Shown in pieces: positions 23,671-35,580 of a DNA stretch of 64,000 nt. Under the pieces are notes generated by a model. It was not told the DNA's origin. It saw only the letters and a program-made list of their open reading frames with translations, and did no database searches. Position 1 is the first letter of the stretch. The number at the start of each line of letters is the position of its first letter. This DNA comes from Locusta migratoria (Eukaryota; Arthropoda; Insecta; Orthoptera; Acrididae): contig CM048745.1 of NCBI GenBank assembly GCA_026315105.1, positions 761,834,506 through 761,898,505 on the forward strand, written 5' to 3'. Position numbers and translations under genes: made by a program.

Positions 23671-24090
23671 TACTTTTCGCTCTCGCCGCTTTGGCAGATT
23701 TGCTGGTCTCTAAAAGTATCCCACGGTGAAAACACGATGCTTGTCCGGCGCTGCAACAAAGATGCTGCCAACCGAATGACGTGAAACATGTCTGATGGGA
23801 CACGTTGCATTTGTTTACTTCTTTGTCGACATCATCACCTGCACTGCATGTTCAGCTCACGTCGTTTCCAAAGAGCAGCATGCTCAAAGTACGACTCAGC
23901 CTGCCCTCTCGCATTTGGAAAACGTCTTTTTCGCTATTAACACCAGTAGCGAAAGCACGGACACTGGGAGGATGCCCACTTTTCCGTGGCCTGCTATCGC
24001 AATTTGCATTACATGATCCTACCTATAAGTTAATATACATAATCTAAAGAATGACTAGAGTCGCAGCAGCGGCAATAAAAGACCAGCGAC

Positions 24091-24162
24091 AGGTTCCACC
24101 GAGATTCGAACTCGGATCGCTGGATTCAAAGTCCAGAGTGCTAACCATTACACCATGGAACC
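24091..24162 (-). tRNA. trnQ-UUG: tRNA-Gln (UUG), copy 23
   Basis: Consensus tRNA; its upstream palindrome is broken (GTCCGG). Confidence 0.95.
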
Positions 24163-24664
24163 TGACGGCCGTCCGGCTTCTGAATAACGGTACTCAGTCT
24201 CGTGCAGTACATTACTGACATCCTTAGTACAATACACTAGAGAAGTCTAAGCAAAATTTGCGACAAAATCACGATAAACGAAGTGGCCATATTTGTAGAG
24301 CAGATGGAATACTATAGATTCGCTTGCAGCACGAGTCTTCACTTGTTTTTCGTAAAAAAGGTGTTGGTATCTCAGCAAAATAGGATGACATGTCAAAAGG
24401 AAGGAAGAAATGTCAGTCTGCTCACATTACAATATGCAGCGAAGTATGTGTCAAATGGCGACAGTTGTACTTTACGGGAACGCAGTGCTCTCACAGATTT
24501 GACAGAGATTTTTCACATTTTTCAGCAATGCTGCCAGAATGGCTGCCTGTATGGTTGTTGTCTAAACGAAACCCGTTACAGTAGACAGTCGACATACGAT
24601 TCCGTAGCTAGCAAGCACGGTACGAGCAAAGCTAGTGCTGCTGTGCAGAAAACAACGCTCGAGC

Positions 24665-24736
24665 GGCCTGTTGGTCTAGGGGTATGATTCCTGCTTTGGG
24701 TGCAGGAGGTCCCGGGTTCAAATCCCGGACAGGCCC
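24665..24736 (+). tRNA. trnP-UGG: tRNA-Pro (UGG), copy 24
   Basis: Consensus; last unit with the GTACGCCTC marker. Confidence 0.95.
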
Positions 24737-25156
24737 TACTTTTCGCTCTCGCCGCTTTGGCAGATTTGCTGGTCTCTAAAAGTATCCCACGGTGAAAACA
24801 CGATGCTTGTCCGGCGCTGCAACAAAGATGCTGCCAACCGAATGACGTGAAACATGTCTGATGGGACACGTTGCATTTGTTTACTTCTTTGTCGACATCA
24901 TCACCTGCACTGCATGTTCAGCTCACGTCGTTTCCAAAGAGCAGCATGCTCAAAGTACGCCTCAGCCTGCCCTCTCGCATTTGGAAAACGTCTTTTTCGC
25001 TATTAACACCAGTAGCGAAAGCACGGACACTGGGAGGATGCCCACTTTTCCGTGGCCTGCTATCGCAATTTGCATTACATGATCCTACCTATAAGTTAAT
25101 ATACATAATCTAAAGAATGACTAGAGTCGCAGCAGCGGCAATAAAAGACCAGCGAC

Positions 25157-25228
25157 AGGTTCCACCGAGATTCGAACTCGGATCGCTGGATTCAAAGTCC
25201 AGAGTGCTAACCATTACACCATGGAACC
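25157..25228 (-). tRNA. trnQ-UUG: tRNA-Gln (UUG), copy 24
   Basis: Consensus with TTTT terminator. Confidence 0.95.
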
Positions 25229-25729
25229 TGACGGCCGTACGGCTTCTGAATAACGGTACTCAGTCTCGTGCAGTACATTACTGACATCCTTAGTACAATA
25301 CACTAGAGAATTCTAAGCAAAATTTGCGACAAAATCACGATAAACGAAGTGGCCATATTTGTAGAGCAGATGGAATACTATAGATTCGCTTGCAGCACGA
25401 GTCTTCACTTGTTTTTCGTAAAAAGGTGTTGGTATCTCAGCAAAATAGGATGACATGTCAAAAGGAAGGAAGAAATGTCAGTCTGCTCACATTACAATAT
25501 GCAGCGAAGTATGTGTCAAATGGCGACAGTTGTACTTTACGGGAACGCAGTGCTCTCACAGATTTGACAGAGATTTTTCACATTTTTCAGCAATGCTGCC
25601 AGAATGGCTGCCTGTATGGTTGTTGTCTAAACGAAACCCGTTACAGTAGACAGTCGACATACGATTCCGTAGCTAGCAAGCACGGTACGAGCAAAGCTAG
25701 TGCTGCTGTGCAGAAAACAACGCTCGAGC

Positions 25730-25801
25730 GGCCTGTTGGTCTAGGGGTATGATTCCTGCTTTGGGTGCAGGAGGTCCCGGGTTCAAATCCCGGACAGGCC
25801 C
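25730..25801 (+). tRNA. trnP-UGG: tRNA-Pro (UGG), copy 25
   Basis: Consensus; next copy 1,066 bp on. Confidence 0.95.
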
Positions 25802-26221
25802 TACTTTTCGCTCTCGCCGCTTTGGCAGATTTGCTGGTCTCTAAAAGTATCCCACGGTGAAAACACGATGCTTGTCCGGCGCTGCAACAAAGATGCTGCC
25901 AACCGAATGACGTGAAACATGTCTGATGGGACACGTTGCATTTGTTTACTTCTTTGTCGACATCATCACCTGCACTGCATGTTCAGCTCACGTCGTTTCC
26001 AAAGAGCAGCATGCTCAAAGTACGACTCAGCCTGCCCTCTCGCATTTGGAAAACGTCTTTTTCGCTATTAACACCAGTAGCGAAAGCACGGACACTGGGA
26101 GGATGCCCACTTTTCCGTGGCCTGCTATCGCAATTTGCATTACATGATCCTACCTATAAGTTAATATACATAATCTAAAGAATGACTAGAGTCGCAGCAG
26201 CGGCAATAAAAGACCAGCGAC

Positions 26222-26293
26222 AGGTTCCACCGAGATTCGAACTCGGATCGCTGGATTCAAAGTCCAGAGTGCTAACCATTACACCATGGAACC
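26222..26293 (-). tRNA. trnQ-UUG: tRNA-Gln (UUG), copy 25
   Basis: Consensus with TTTT terminator. Confidence 0.95.
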
Positions 26294-26795
26294 TGACGGC
26301 CGTACGGCTTCTGAATAACGGTACTCAGTCTCGTGCAGTACATTACTGACATCCTTAGTACAATACACTAGAGAATTCTAAGCAAAATTTGCGACAAAAT
26401 CACGATAAACGAAGTGGCCATATTTGTAGAGCAGATGGAATACTATAGATTCGCTTGCAGCACGAGTCTTCACTTGTTTTTCGTAAAAAAGGTGTTGGTA
26501 TCTCAGCAAAATAGGATGACATGTCAAAAGGAAGGAAGAAATGTCAGTCTGCTCACATTACAATATGCAGCGAAGTATGTGTCAAATGGCGACAGTTGTA
26601 CTTTACGGGAACGCAGTGCTCTCACAGATTTGACAGAGATTTTTCACATTTTTCAGCAATGCTGCCAGAATGGCTGCCTGTATGGTTGTTGTCTAAACGA
26701 AACCCGTTACAGTAGACAGTCGACATACGATTCCGTAGCTAGCAAGCACGGTACGAGCAAAGCTAGTGCTGCTGTGCAGAAAACAACGCTCGAGC

Positions 26796-26867
26796 GGCCC
26801 GTTGGTCTAGGGGTATGATTCCTGCTTTGGGTGCAGGAGGTCCCGGGTTCAAATCCCGGACAGGCCC
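26796..26867 (+). tRNA. trnP-UGG: tRNA-Pro (UGG), copy 26, T5 to C
   Basis: GGCCCGT replaces GGCCTGT, giving a C5-A68 mismatch in the acceptor stem. It is followed after only 381 bp by truncated copy 27; its unit has lost tRNA-Gln. Copy 29 has the same change. Confidence 0.9.
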
Positions 26868-27188
26868 TACTTTTCGCTCTCGCCGCTTTGGCAGATTTGC
26901 TGGTCTCTAAAAGTATCCCACGGTGAAAACACGATGCTTGTCCGGCGCTGCAACAAAGATGCTGCCAACCGAATGACGTGAAACATGTCTGATGGGACAC
27001 GTTGCATTTGTTTACTTCTTTGTCGACATCATCACCTGCACTGCATGTTCAGCTCACGTCGTTTCCAAAGAGCAGCATGCTCAAAGTACGACTCAGCCTG
27101 CCCTCTCGCATTTGGAAAACGTCTTTTTCGCTATTAACACCAGTAGCGAAAGCACGGACACTGGGAGGATGCCCACTTTTCCGTGGCC

Positions 27189-27248
27189 TAGGGGTATGAT
27201 TCCTGCTTTGGGTGCAGGAGGTCCCGGGTTCAAATCCCGGACAGGCCC
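27189..27248 (+). pseudogene. tRNA-Pro copy 27, 5'-truncated by deletion
   Basis: Positions 13-72 only. The first 12 bases are replaced by spacer sequence, so the junction reads CCGTGGCC-TAGGGG. The acceptor stem cannot form and the A box is damaged; B box and terminator remain. The deletion also removed the tRNA-Gln of unit 26. The breakpoint is the same tRNA position at which the retrotransposon entered copy 40. Confidence 0.93.
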
Positions 27249-27668
27249 TACTTTTCGCTCTCGCCGCTTTGGCAGATTTGCTGGTCTCTAAAAGTATCCC
27301 ACGGTGAAAACACGATGCTTGTCCGGCGCTGCAACAAAGATGCTGCCAACCGAATGACGTGAAACATGTCTGATGGGACACGTTGCATTTGTTTACTTCT
27401 TTGTCGACATCATCACCTGCACTGCATGTTCAGCTCACGTCGTTTCCAAAGAGCAGCATGCTCAAAGTACGACTCAGCCTGCCCTCTCGCATTTGGAAAA
27501 CGTCTTTTTCGCTATTAACACCAGTAGCGAAAGCACGGACACTGGGAGGATGCCCACTTTTCCGTGGCCTGCTATCGCAATTTGCATTACATGATCCTAC
27601 CTATAAGTTAATATACATAATCTGAAGAATGATTAGAGTCGCAGCAGCGGCAATAAAAGACCAGCGAC

Positions 27669-27740
27669 AGGTTCCACCGAGATTCGAACTCGGATCGCTG
27701 GATTCAAAGTCCAGAGTGCTAACCATTACACCATGGAACC
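27669..27740 (-). tRNA. trnQ-UUG: tRNA-Gln (UUG), copy 27
   Basis: Consensus with TTTT terminator. Two private changes lie just beyond it (CTGAAG, GATTAG). Confidence 0.95.
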
Positions 27741-28241
27741 TGACGGCCGTACGGCTTCTGAATAACGGTACTCAGTCTCGTGCAGTACATTACTGACATC
27801 CTTAGTACAATACACTAGAGAATTCTAAGCAAAATTTGCGACAAAATCACGATAAACGAAGTGGCCATATTTGTAGAGCAGATGGAATACTATAGATTCG
27901 CTTGCAGCACGAGTCTTCACTTGTTTTTCGTAAAAAGGTGTTGGTATCTCAGCAAAATAGGATGACATGTCAAAAGGAAGGAAGAAATGTCAGTCTGCTC
28001 ACATTACAATATGCAGCGAAGTATGTGTCAAATGGCGACAGTTGTACTTTACGGGAACGCAGTGCTCTCACAGATTTGACAGAGATTTTTCACATTTTTC
28101 AGCAATGCTGCCAGAATGGCTGCCTGTATGGTTGTTGTCTAAACGAAACCCGTTACAGTAGACAGTCGACATACGATTCCGTAGCTAGCAAGCACGGTAC
28201 GAGCACAGCTAGTGCTGCTGTGCAGAAAACAACGCTCGAGC

Positions 28242-28313
28242 GGCCTGTTGGTCTAGGGGTATGATTCCTGCTTTGGGTGCAGGAGGTCCCGGGTTCAAAT
28301 CCCGGACAGGCCC
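28242..28313 (+). tRNA. trnP-UGG: tRNA-Pro (UGG), copy 28
   Basis: Consensus; upstream marker GAGCACAGC is shared with copies 17 and 31. Confidence 0.95.
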
Positions 28314-28733
28314 TACTTTTCGCTCTCGCCGCTTTGGCAGATTTGCTGGTCTCTAAAAGTATCCCACGGTGAAAACACGATGCTTGTCCGGCGCTGCAAC
28401 AAAGATGCTGCCAACCGAATGACGTGAAACATGTCTGATGGGACACGTTGCATTTGTTTACTTCTTTGTCGACATCATCACCTGCACTGCATGTTCAGCT
28501 CACGTCGTTTCCAAAGAGCAGCATGCTCAAAGTACGACTCAGCCTGCCCTCTCGCATTTGGAAAACGTCTTTTTCGCTATTAACACCAGTAGCGAAAGCA
28601 CGGACACTGGGAGGATGCCCACTTTTCCGTGGCCTGCTATCGCAATTTGCATTACATTATCCTACCTATAAGTTAATATACATAATCTAAAGAATGACTA
28701 GAGTCGCAGCAGCGGCAATAAAAGACCAGCGAC

Positions 28734-28805
28734 AGGTTCCACCGAGATTCGAACTCGGATCGCTGGATTCAAAGTCCAGAGTGCTAACCATTACACCATG
28801 GAACC
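28734..28805 (-). tRNA. trnQ-UUG: tRNA-Gln (UUG), copy 28
   Basis: Consensus with TTTT terminator. Confidence 0.95.
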
Positions 28806-29307
28806 TGACGGCCGTACGGCTTCTGAATAACGGTACTCAGTCTCGTGCAGTACATTACTGACATCCTTAGTACAATACACTAGAGAATTCTAAGCAAAAT
28901 TTGCGACAAAATCACGATAAACGAAGTGGCCATATTTGTAGAGCAGATGGAATACTATAGATTCGCTTGCAGCATGAGTCTTCACTTGTTTTTCGTAAAA
29001 AAGGTGTTGGTATCTCAGCAAAATAGGATGACATGTCAAAAGGAAGGAAGAAATGTCAGTCTGCTCACATTACAATATGCAGCGAAGTATGTGTCAAATG
29101 GCGACAGTTGTACTTTACGGGAACGCAGTGCTCTCACAGATTTGACAGAGATTTTTCACATTTTTCAGCAATGCTGCCAGAATGGCTGCCTGTATGGTTG
29201 TTGTCTAAACGAAACCCGTTACAGTAGACAGTCGACATACGATTCCGTAGCTAGCAAGCACGGTACGAGCAAAGCTAGTGCTGCTGTGCAGAAAACAACG
29301 CTCGAGC

Positions 29308-29379
29308 GGCCCGTTGGTCTAGGGGTATGATTCCTGCTTTGGGTGCAGGAGGTCCCGGGTTCAAATCCCGGACAGGCCC
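29308..29379 (+). tRNA. trnP-UGG: tRNA-Pro (UGG), copy 29, T5 to C
   Basis: Same C5-A68 mismatch as copy 26, and the same 381-bp spacing to a truncated neighbour. Confidence 0.9.
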
Positions 29380-29700
29380 TACTTTTCGCTCTCGCCGCTT
29401 TGGCAGATTTGCTGGTCTCTAAAAGTATCCCACGGTGAAAACACGATGCTTGTCCGGCGCTGCAACAAAGATGCTGCCAACCGAATGACGTGAAACATGT
29501 CTGATGGGACACGTTGCATTTGTTTACTTCTTTGTCGACATCATCACCTGCACTGCATGTTCAGCTCACGTCGTTTCCAAAGAGCAGCATGCTCAAAGTA
29601 CGACTCAGCCTGCCCTCTCGCATTTGGAAAACGTCTTTTTCGCTATTAACACCAGTAGCGAAAGCACGGACACTGGGAGGATGCCCACTTTTCCGTGGCC

Positions 29701-29760
29701 TAGGGGTATGATTCCTGCTTTGGGTGCAGGAGGTCCCGGGTTCAAATCCCGGACAGGCCC
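29701..29760 (+). pseudogene. tRNA-Pro copy 30, 5'-truncated by deletion
   Basis: Same 60-nt remnant and CCGTGGCC-TAGGGG junction as copy 27, exactly 2,512 bp downstream. The deletion therefore probably happened once and was then duplicated with its neighbours. Confidence 0.93.
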
Positions 29761-30180
29761 TACTTTTCGCTCTCGCCGCTTTGGCAGATTTGCTGGTCTC
29801 TAAAAGTATCCCACGGTGAAAACACGATGCTTGTCCGGCGCTGCAACAAAGATGCTGCCAACCGAATGACGTGAAACATGTCTGATGGGACACGTTGCAT
29901 TTGTTTACTTCTTTGTCGACATCATCACCTGCACTGCATGTTCAGCTCACGTCGTTTCCAAAGAGCAGCATGCTCAAAGTACGACTCAGCCTGCCCTCTC
30001 GCATTTGGAAAACGTCTTTTTCGCTATTAACACCAGTAGCGAAAGCACGGACACTGGGAGGATGCCCACTTTTCCGTGGCCTGCTATCGCAATTTGCATT
30101 ACATGATCCTACCTATAAGTTAATATACATAATCTAAAGAATGACTAGAGTCGCAGCAGCGGCAATAAAAGACCAGCGAC

Positions 30181-30252
30181 AGGTTCCACCGAGATTCGAA
30201 CTCGGATCGCTGGATTCAAAGTCCAGAGTGCTAACCATTACACCATGGAACC
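30181..30252 (-). tRNA. trnQ-UUG: tRNA-Gln (UUG), copy 30
   Basis: Consensus with TTTT terminator. Confidence 0.95.
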
Positions 30253-30753
30253 TGACGGCCGTACGGCTTCTGAATAACGGTACTCAGTCTCGTGCAGTAC
30301 ATTACTGACATCCTTAGTACAATACACTAGAGAATTCTAAGCAAAATTTGCGACAAAATCACGATAAACGAAGTGGCCATATTTGTAGAGCAGATGGAAT
30401 ACTATAGATTCGCTTGCAGCACGAGTCTTCACTTGTTTTTCGTAAAAAGGTGTTGGTATCTCAGCAAAATAGGATGACATGTCAAAAGGAAGGAAGAAAT
30501 GTCAGTCTGCTCACATTACAATATGCAGCGAAGTATGTGTCAAATGGCGACAGTTGTACTTTACGGGAACGCAGTGCTCTCACAGATTTGACAGAGATTT
30601 TTCACATTTTTCAGCAATGCTGCCAGAATGGCTGCCTGTATGGTTGTTGTCTAAACGAAACCCGTTACAGTAGACAGTCGACATACGATTCCGTAGCTAG
30701 CAAGCACGGTACGAGCACAGCTAGTGCTGCTGTGCAGAAAACAACGCTCGAGC

Positions 30754-30825
30754 GGCCTGTTGGTCTAGGGGTATGATTCCTGCTTTGGGTGCAGGAGGTC
30801 CCGGGTTCAAATCCCGGACAGGCCC
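30754..30825 (+). tRNA. trnP-UGG: tRNA-Pro (UGG), copy 31
   Basis: Consensus; shares the GAGCACAGC marker with copy 28. Confidence 0.95.
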
Positions 30826-31245
30826 TACTTTTCGCTCTCGCCGCTTTGGCAGATTTGCTGGTCTCTAAAAGTATCCCACGGTGAAAACACGATGCTTGTC
30901 CGGCGCTGCAACAAAGATGCTGCCAACCGAATGACGTGAAACATGTCTGATGGGACACGTTGCATTTGTTTACTTCTTTGTCGACATCATCACCTGCACT
31001 GCATGTTCAGCTCACGTCGTTTCCAAAGAGCAGCATGCTCAAAGTACGACTCAGCCTGCCCTCTCGCATTTGGAAAACGTCTTTTTCGCTATTAACACCA
31101 GTAGCGAAAGCACGGACACTGGGAGGATGCCCACTTTTCCGTGGCCTGCTATCGCAATTTGCATTACATGATCCTACCTATAAGTTAATATACATAATCT
31201 AAAGAATGACTAGAGTCGCAGCAGCGGCAATAAAAGACCAGCGAC

Positions 31246-31317
31246 AGGTTCCACCGAGATTCGAACTCGGATCGCTGGATTCAAAGTCCAGAGTGCTAAC
31301 CATTACACCATGGAACC
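31246..31317 (-). tRNA. trnQ-UUG: tRNA-Gln (UUG), copy 31
   Basis: Consensus with TTTT terminator. Confidence 0.95.
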
Positions 31318-31819
31318 TGACGGCCGTACGGCTTCTGAATAACGGTACTCAGTCTCGTGCAGTACATTACTGACATCCTTAGTACAATACACTAGAGAAT
31401 TCTAAGCAAAATTTGCGACAAAATCACGATAAACGAAGTGGCCATATTTGTAGAGCAGATGGAATACTATAGATTCGCTTGCAGCACGAGTCTTCACTTG
31501 TTTTTCGTAAAAAAGGTGTTGGTATCTCAGCAAAATAGGATGACATGTCAAAAGGAAGGAAGAAATGTCAGTCTGCTCACATTACAATATGCAGCGAAGT
31601 ATGTGTCAAATGGCGACAGTTGTACTTTACGGGAACGCAGTGCTCTCACAGATTTGACAGAGATTTTTCACATTTTTCAGCAATGCTGCCAGAATGGCTG
31701 CCTGTATGGTTGTTGTCTAAACGAAACCCGTTACAGTAGACAGTCGACATACGATTCCGTAGCTAGCAAGCACGGTACGAGCAAAGCTAGTGCTGCTGTG
31801 CAGAAAACAACGCTCGAGC

Positions 31820-31891
31820 GGCCTGTTGGTCTAGGGGTATGATTCCTGCTTTGGGTGCAGGAGGTCCCGGGTTCAAATCCCGGACAGGCCC
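31820..31891 (+). tRNA. trnP-UGG: tRNA-Pro (UGG), copy 32
   Basis: Consensus; next copy 1,066 bp on. Confidence 0.95.
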
Positions 31892-32311
31892 TACTTTTCG
31901 CTCTCGCCGCTTTGGCAGATTTGCTGGTCTCTAAAAGTATCCCACGGTGAAAACACGATGCTTGTCCGGCGCTGCAACAAAGATGCTGCCAACCGAATGA
32001 CGTGAAACATGTCTGATGGGACACGTTGCATTTGTTTACTTCTTTGTCGACATCATCACCTGCACTGCATGTTCAGCTCACGTCGTTTCCAAAGAGCAGC
32101 ATGCTCAAAGTACGACTCAGCCTGCCCTCTCGCATTTGGAAAACGTCTTTTTCGCTATTAACACCAGTAGCGAAAGCACGGACACTGGGAGGATGCCCAC
32201 TTTTCCGTGGCCTGCTATCGCAATTTGCATTACATGATCCTACCTATAAGTTAATATACATAATCTAAAGAATGACTAGAGTCGCAGCAGCGGCAATAAA
32301 AGACCAGCGAC

Positions 32312-32383
32312 AGGTTCCACCGAGATTCGAACTCGGATCGCTGGATTCAAAGTCCAGAGTGCTAACCATTACACCATGGAACC
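32312..32383 (-). tRNA. trnQ-UUG: tRNA-Gln (UUG), copy 32
   Basis: Consensus with TTTT terminator. Confidence 0.95.
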
Positions 32384-32885
32384 TGACGGCCGTACGGCTT
32401 CTGAATAACGGTACTCAGTCTCGTGCAGTACATTACTGACATCCTTAGTACAATACACTAGAGAATTCTAAGCAAAATTTGCGACAAAATCACGATAAAC
32501 GAAGTGGCCATATTTGTAGAGCAGATGGAATACTATAGATTCGCTTGCAGCACGAGTCTTCACTTGTTTTTCGTAAAAAAGGTGTTGGTATCTCAGCAAA
32601 ATAGGATGACATGTCAAAAGGAAGGAAGAAATGTCAGTCTGCTCACATTACAATATGCAGCGAAGTATGTGTCAAATGGCGACAGTTGTACTTTACGGGA
32701 ACGCAGTGCTCTCACAGATTTGACAGAGATTTTTCACATTTTTCAGCAATGCTGCCAGAATGGCTGCCTGTATGGTTGTTGTCTAAACGAAACCCGTTAC
32801 AGTAGACAGTCGACATACGATTCCGTAGCTAGCAAGCACGGTACGAGCAAAGCTAGTGCTGCTGTGCAGAAAACAACGCTCGAGC

Positions 32886-32957
32886 GGCCTGTTGGTCTAG
32901 GGGTATGATTCCTGCTTTGGGTGCAGGAGGTCCCGGGTTCAAATCCCGGACAGGCCC
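32886..32957 (+). tRNA. trnP-UGG: tRNA-Pro (UGG), copy 33
   Basis: Consensus; next copy 1,066 bp on. Confidence 0.95.
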
Positions 32958-33377
32958 TACTTTTCGCTCTCGCCGCTTTGGCAGATTTGCTGGTCTCTAA
33001 AAGTATCCCACGGTGAAAACACGATGCTTGTCCGGCGCTGCAACAAAGATGCTGCCAACCGAATGACGTGAAACATGTCTGATGGGACACGTTGCATTTG
33101 TTTACTTCTTTGTCGACATCATCACCTGCACTGCATGTTCAGCTCACGTCGTTTCCAAAGAGCAGCATGCTCAAAGTACGACTCAGCCTGCCCTCTCGCA
33201 TTTGGAAAACGTCTTTTTCGCTATTAACACCAGTAGCGAAAGCACGGACACTGGGAGGATGCCCACTTTTCCGTGGCCTGCTATCGCAATTTGCATTACA
33301 TGATCCTACCTATAAGTTAATATACATAATCTAAAGAATGACTAGAGTCGCAGCAGCGGCAATAAAAGACCAGCGAC

Positions 33378-33449
33378 AGGTTCCACCGAGATTCGAACTC
33401 GGATCGCTGGATTCAAAGTCCAGAGTGCTAACCATTACACCATGGAACC
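33378..33449 (-). tRNA. trnQ-UUG: tRNA-Gln (UUG), copy 33
   Basis: Consensus. The spacer that follows has TTACGTGAACG, shared only with unit 36. Confidence 0.95.
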
Positions 33450-33951
33450 TGACGGCCGTACGGCTTCTGAATAACGGTACTCAGTCTCGTGCAGTACATT
33501 ACTGACATCCTTAGTACAATACACTAGAGAATTCTAAGCAAAATTTGCGACAAAATCACGATAAACGAAGTGGCCATATTTGTAGAGCAGATGGAATACT
33601 ATAGATTCGCTTGCAGCACGAGTCTTCACTTGTTTTTCGTAAAAAAGGTGTTGGTATCTCAGCAAAATAGGATGACATGTCAAAAGGAAGGAAGAAATGT
33701 CAGTCTGCTCACATTACAATATGCAGCGAAGTATGTGTCAAATGGCGACAGTTGTACTTTACGTGAACGCAGTGCTCTCACAGATTTGACAGAGATTTTT
33801 CACATTTTTCAGCAATGCTGCCAGAATGGCTGCCTGTATGGTTGTTGTCTAAACGAAACCCGTTACAGTAGACAGTCGACATACGATTCCGTAGCTAGCA
33901 AGCACGGTACGAGCAAAGCTAGTGCTGCTGTGCAGAAAACAACGCTCGAGC

Positions 33952-34023
33952 GGCCTGTTGGTCTAGGGGTATGATTCCTGCTTTGGGTGCAGGAGGTCCC
34001 GGGTTCAAATCCCGGACAGGCCC
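33952..34023 (+). tRNA. trnP-UGG: tRNA-Pro (UGG), copy 34
   Basis: Consensus; next copy 1,065 bp on. Confidence 0.95.
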
Positions 34024-34443
34024 TACTTTTCGCTCTCGCCGCTTTGGCAGATTTGCTGGTCTCTAAAAGTATCCCACGGTGAAAACACGATGCTTGTCCG
34101 GCGCTGCAACAAAGATGCTGCCAACCGAATGACGTGAAACATGTCTGATGGGACACGTTGCATTTGTTTACTTCTTTGTCGACATCATCACCTGCACTGC
34201 ATGTTCAGCTCACGTCGTTTCCAAAGAGCAGCATGCTCAAAGTACGACTCAGCCTGCCCTCTCGCATTTGGAAAACGTCTTTTTCGCTATTAACACCAGT
34301 AGCGAAAGCACGGACACTGGGAGGATGCCCACTTTTCCGTGGCCTGCTATCGCAATTTGCATTACATGATCCTACCTATAAGTTAATATACATAATCTAA
34401 AGAATGACTAGAGTCGCAGCAGCGGCAATAAAAGACCAGCGAC

Positions 34444-34515
34444 AGGTTCCACCGAGATTCGAACTCGGATCGCTGGATTCAAAGTCCAGAGTGCTAACCA
34501 TTACACCATGGAACC
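34444..34515 (-). tRNA. trnQ-UUG: tRNA-Gln (UUG), copy 34
   Basis: Consensus with TTTT terminator. Confidence 0.95.
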
Positions 34516-35016
34516 TGACGGCCGTACGGCTTCTGAATAACGGTACTCAGTCTCGTGCAGTACATTACTGACATCCTTAGTACAATACACTAGAGAATTC
34601 TAAGCAAAATTTGCGACAAAATCACGATAAACGAAGTGGCCATATTTGTAGAGCAGATGGAATACTATAGATTCGCTTGCAGCACGAGTCTTCACTTGTT
34701 TTTCGTAAAAAGGTGTTGGTATCTCAGCAAAATAGGATGACATGTCAAAAGGAAGGAAGAAATGTCAGTCTGCTCACATTACAATATGCAGCGAAGTATG
34801 TGTCAAATGGCGACAGTTGTACTTTACGGGAACGCAGTGCTCTCACAGATTTGACAGAGATTTTTCACATTTTTCAGCAATGCTGCCAGAATGGCTGCCT
34901 GTATGGTTGTTGTCTAAACGAAACCCGTTACAGTAGACAGTCGACATACGATTCCGTAGCTAGCAAGCACGGTACGAGCAAAGCTAGTGCTGCTGTGCAG
35001 AAAACAACGCTCGAGC

Positions 35017-35088
35017 GGCCTGTTGGTCTAGGGGTATGATTCCTGCTTTGGGTGCAGGAGGTCCCGGGTTCAAATCCCGGACAGGCCC
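35017..35088 (+). tRNA. trnP-UGG: tRNA-Pro (UGG), copy 35
   Basis: Consensus; next copy 1,066 bp on. Confidence 0.95.
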
Positions 35089-35508
35089 TACTTTTCGCTC
35101 TCGCCGCTTTGGCAGATTTGCTGGTCTCTAAAAGTATCCCACGGTGAAAACACGATGCTTGTCCGGCGCTGCAACAAAGATGCTGCCAACCGAATGACGT
35201 GAAACATGTCTGATGGGACACGTTGCATTTGTTTACTTCTTTGTCGACATCATCACCTGCACTGCATGTTCAGCTCACGTCGTTTCCAAAGAGCAGCATG
35301 CTCAAAGTACGACTCAGCCTGCCCTCTCGCATTTGGAAAACGTCTTTTTCGCTATTAACACCAGTAGCGAAAGCACGGACACTGGGAGGATGCCCACTTT
35401 TCCGTGGCCTGCTATCGCAATTTGCATTACATGATCCTACCTATAAGTTAATATACATAATCTAAAGAATGACTAGAGTCGCAGCAGCGGCAATAAAAGA
35501 CCAGCGAC

Positions 35509-35580
35509 AGGTTCCACCGAGATTCGAACTCGGATCGCTGGATTCAAAGTCCAGAGTGCTAACCATTTCACCATGGAACC
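35509..35580 (-). tRNA. trnQ-UUG: tRNA-Gln (UUG), copy 35, T13 to A
   Basis: D-arm GGTGTAATGG becomes GGTGAAATGG, so T13-G22 becomes A13-G22. The change is mild and the A box still fits. Shared with copies 36 and 38. Confidence 0.92.

Larger units (their letters stand above)
17208..25729. repeat. Dimeric higher-order repeat, units 17-24
   Basis: Four copies of a two-unit block of 2,130-2,131 bp. Odd units (17, 19, 21, 23) have GAAGTC in place of GAATTC. Even units (18, 20, 22, 24) have GTACGCCTC in place of GTACGACTC. The first two dimers also share the divergent tRNA-Gln and GCAAACTTTGC. Points to unequal exchange in two-unit steps. Confidence 0.85.
26796..31819. repeat. Duplicated three-unit block carrying the deletion, units 26-28 and 29-31
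   Basis: Two blocks exactly 2,512 bp apart (381 + 1,065 + 1,066). Both have tRNA-Pro T5C, the 381-bp short unit, the truncated tRNA-Pro and the GAGCACAGC marker. A few private changes in units 27 and 28 (CTGAAG, CATTACATTATCC) show that time has passed since duplication. Confidence 0.88.

Noticed and set aside
26992..27381. Novel frames of 99 and 110 codons at the short units
   Set aside because: They arise only from the deletion junction joining spacer to truncated tRNA-Pro; the same holds at 29504-29893.
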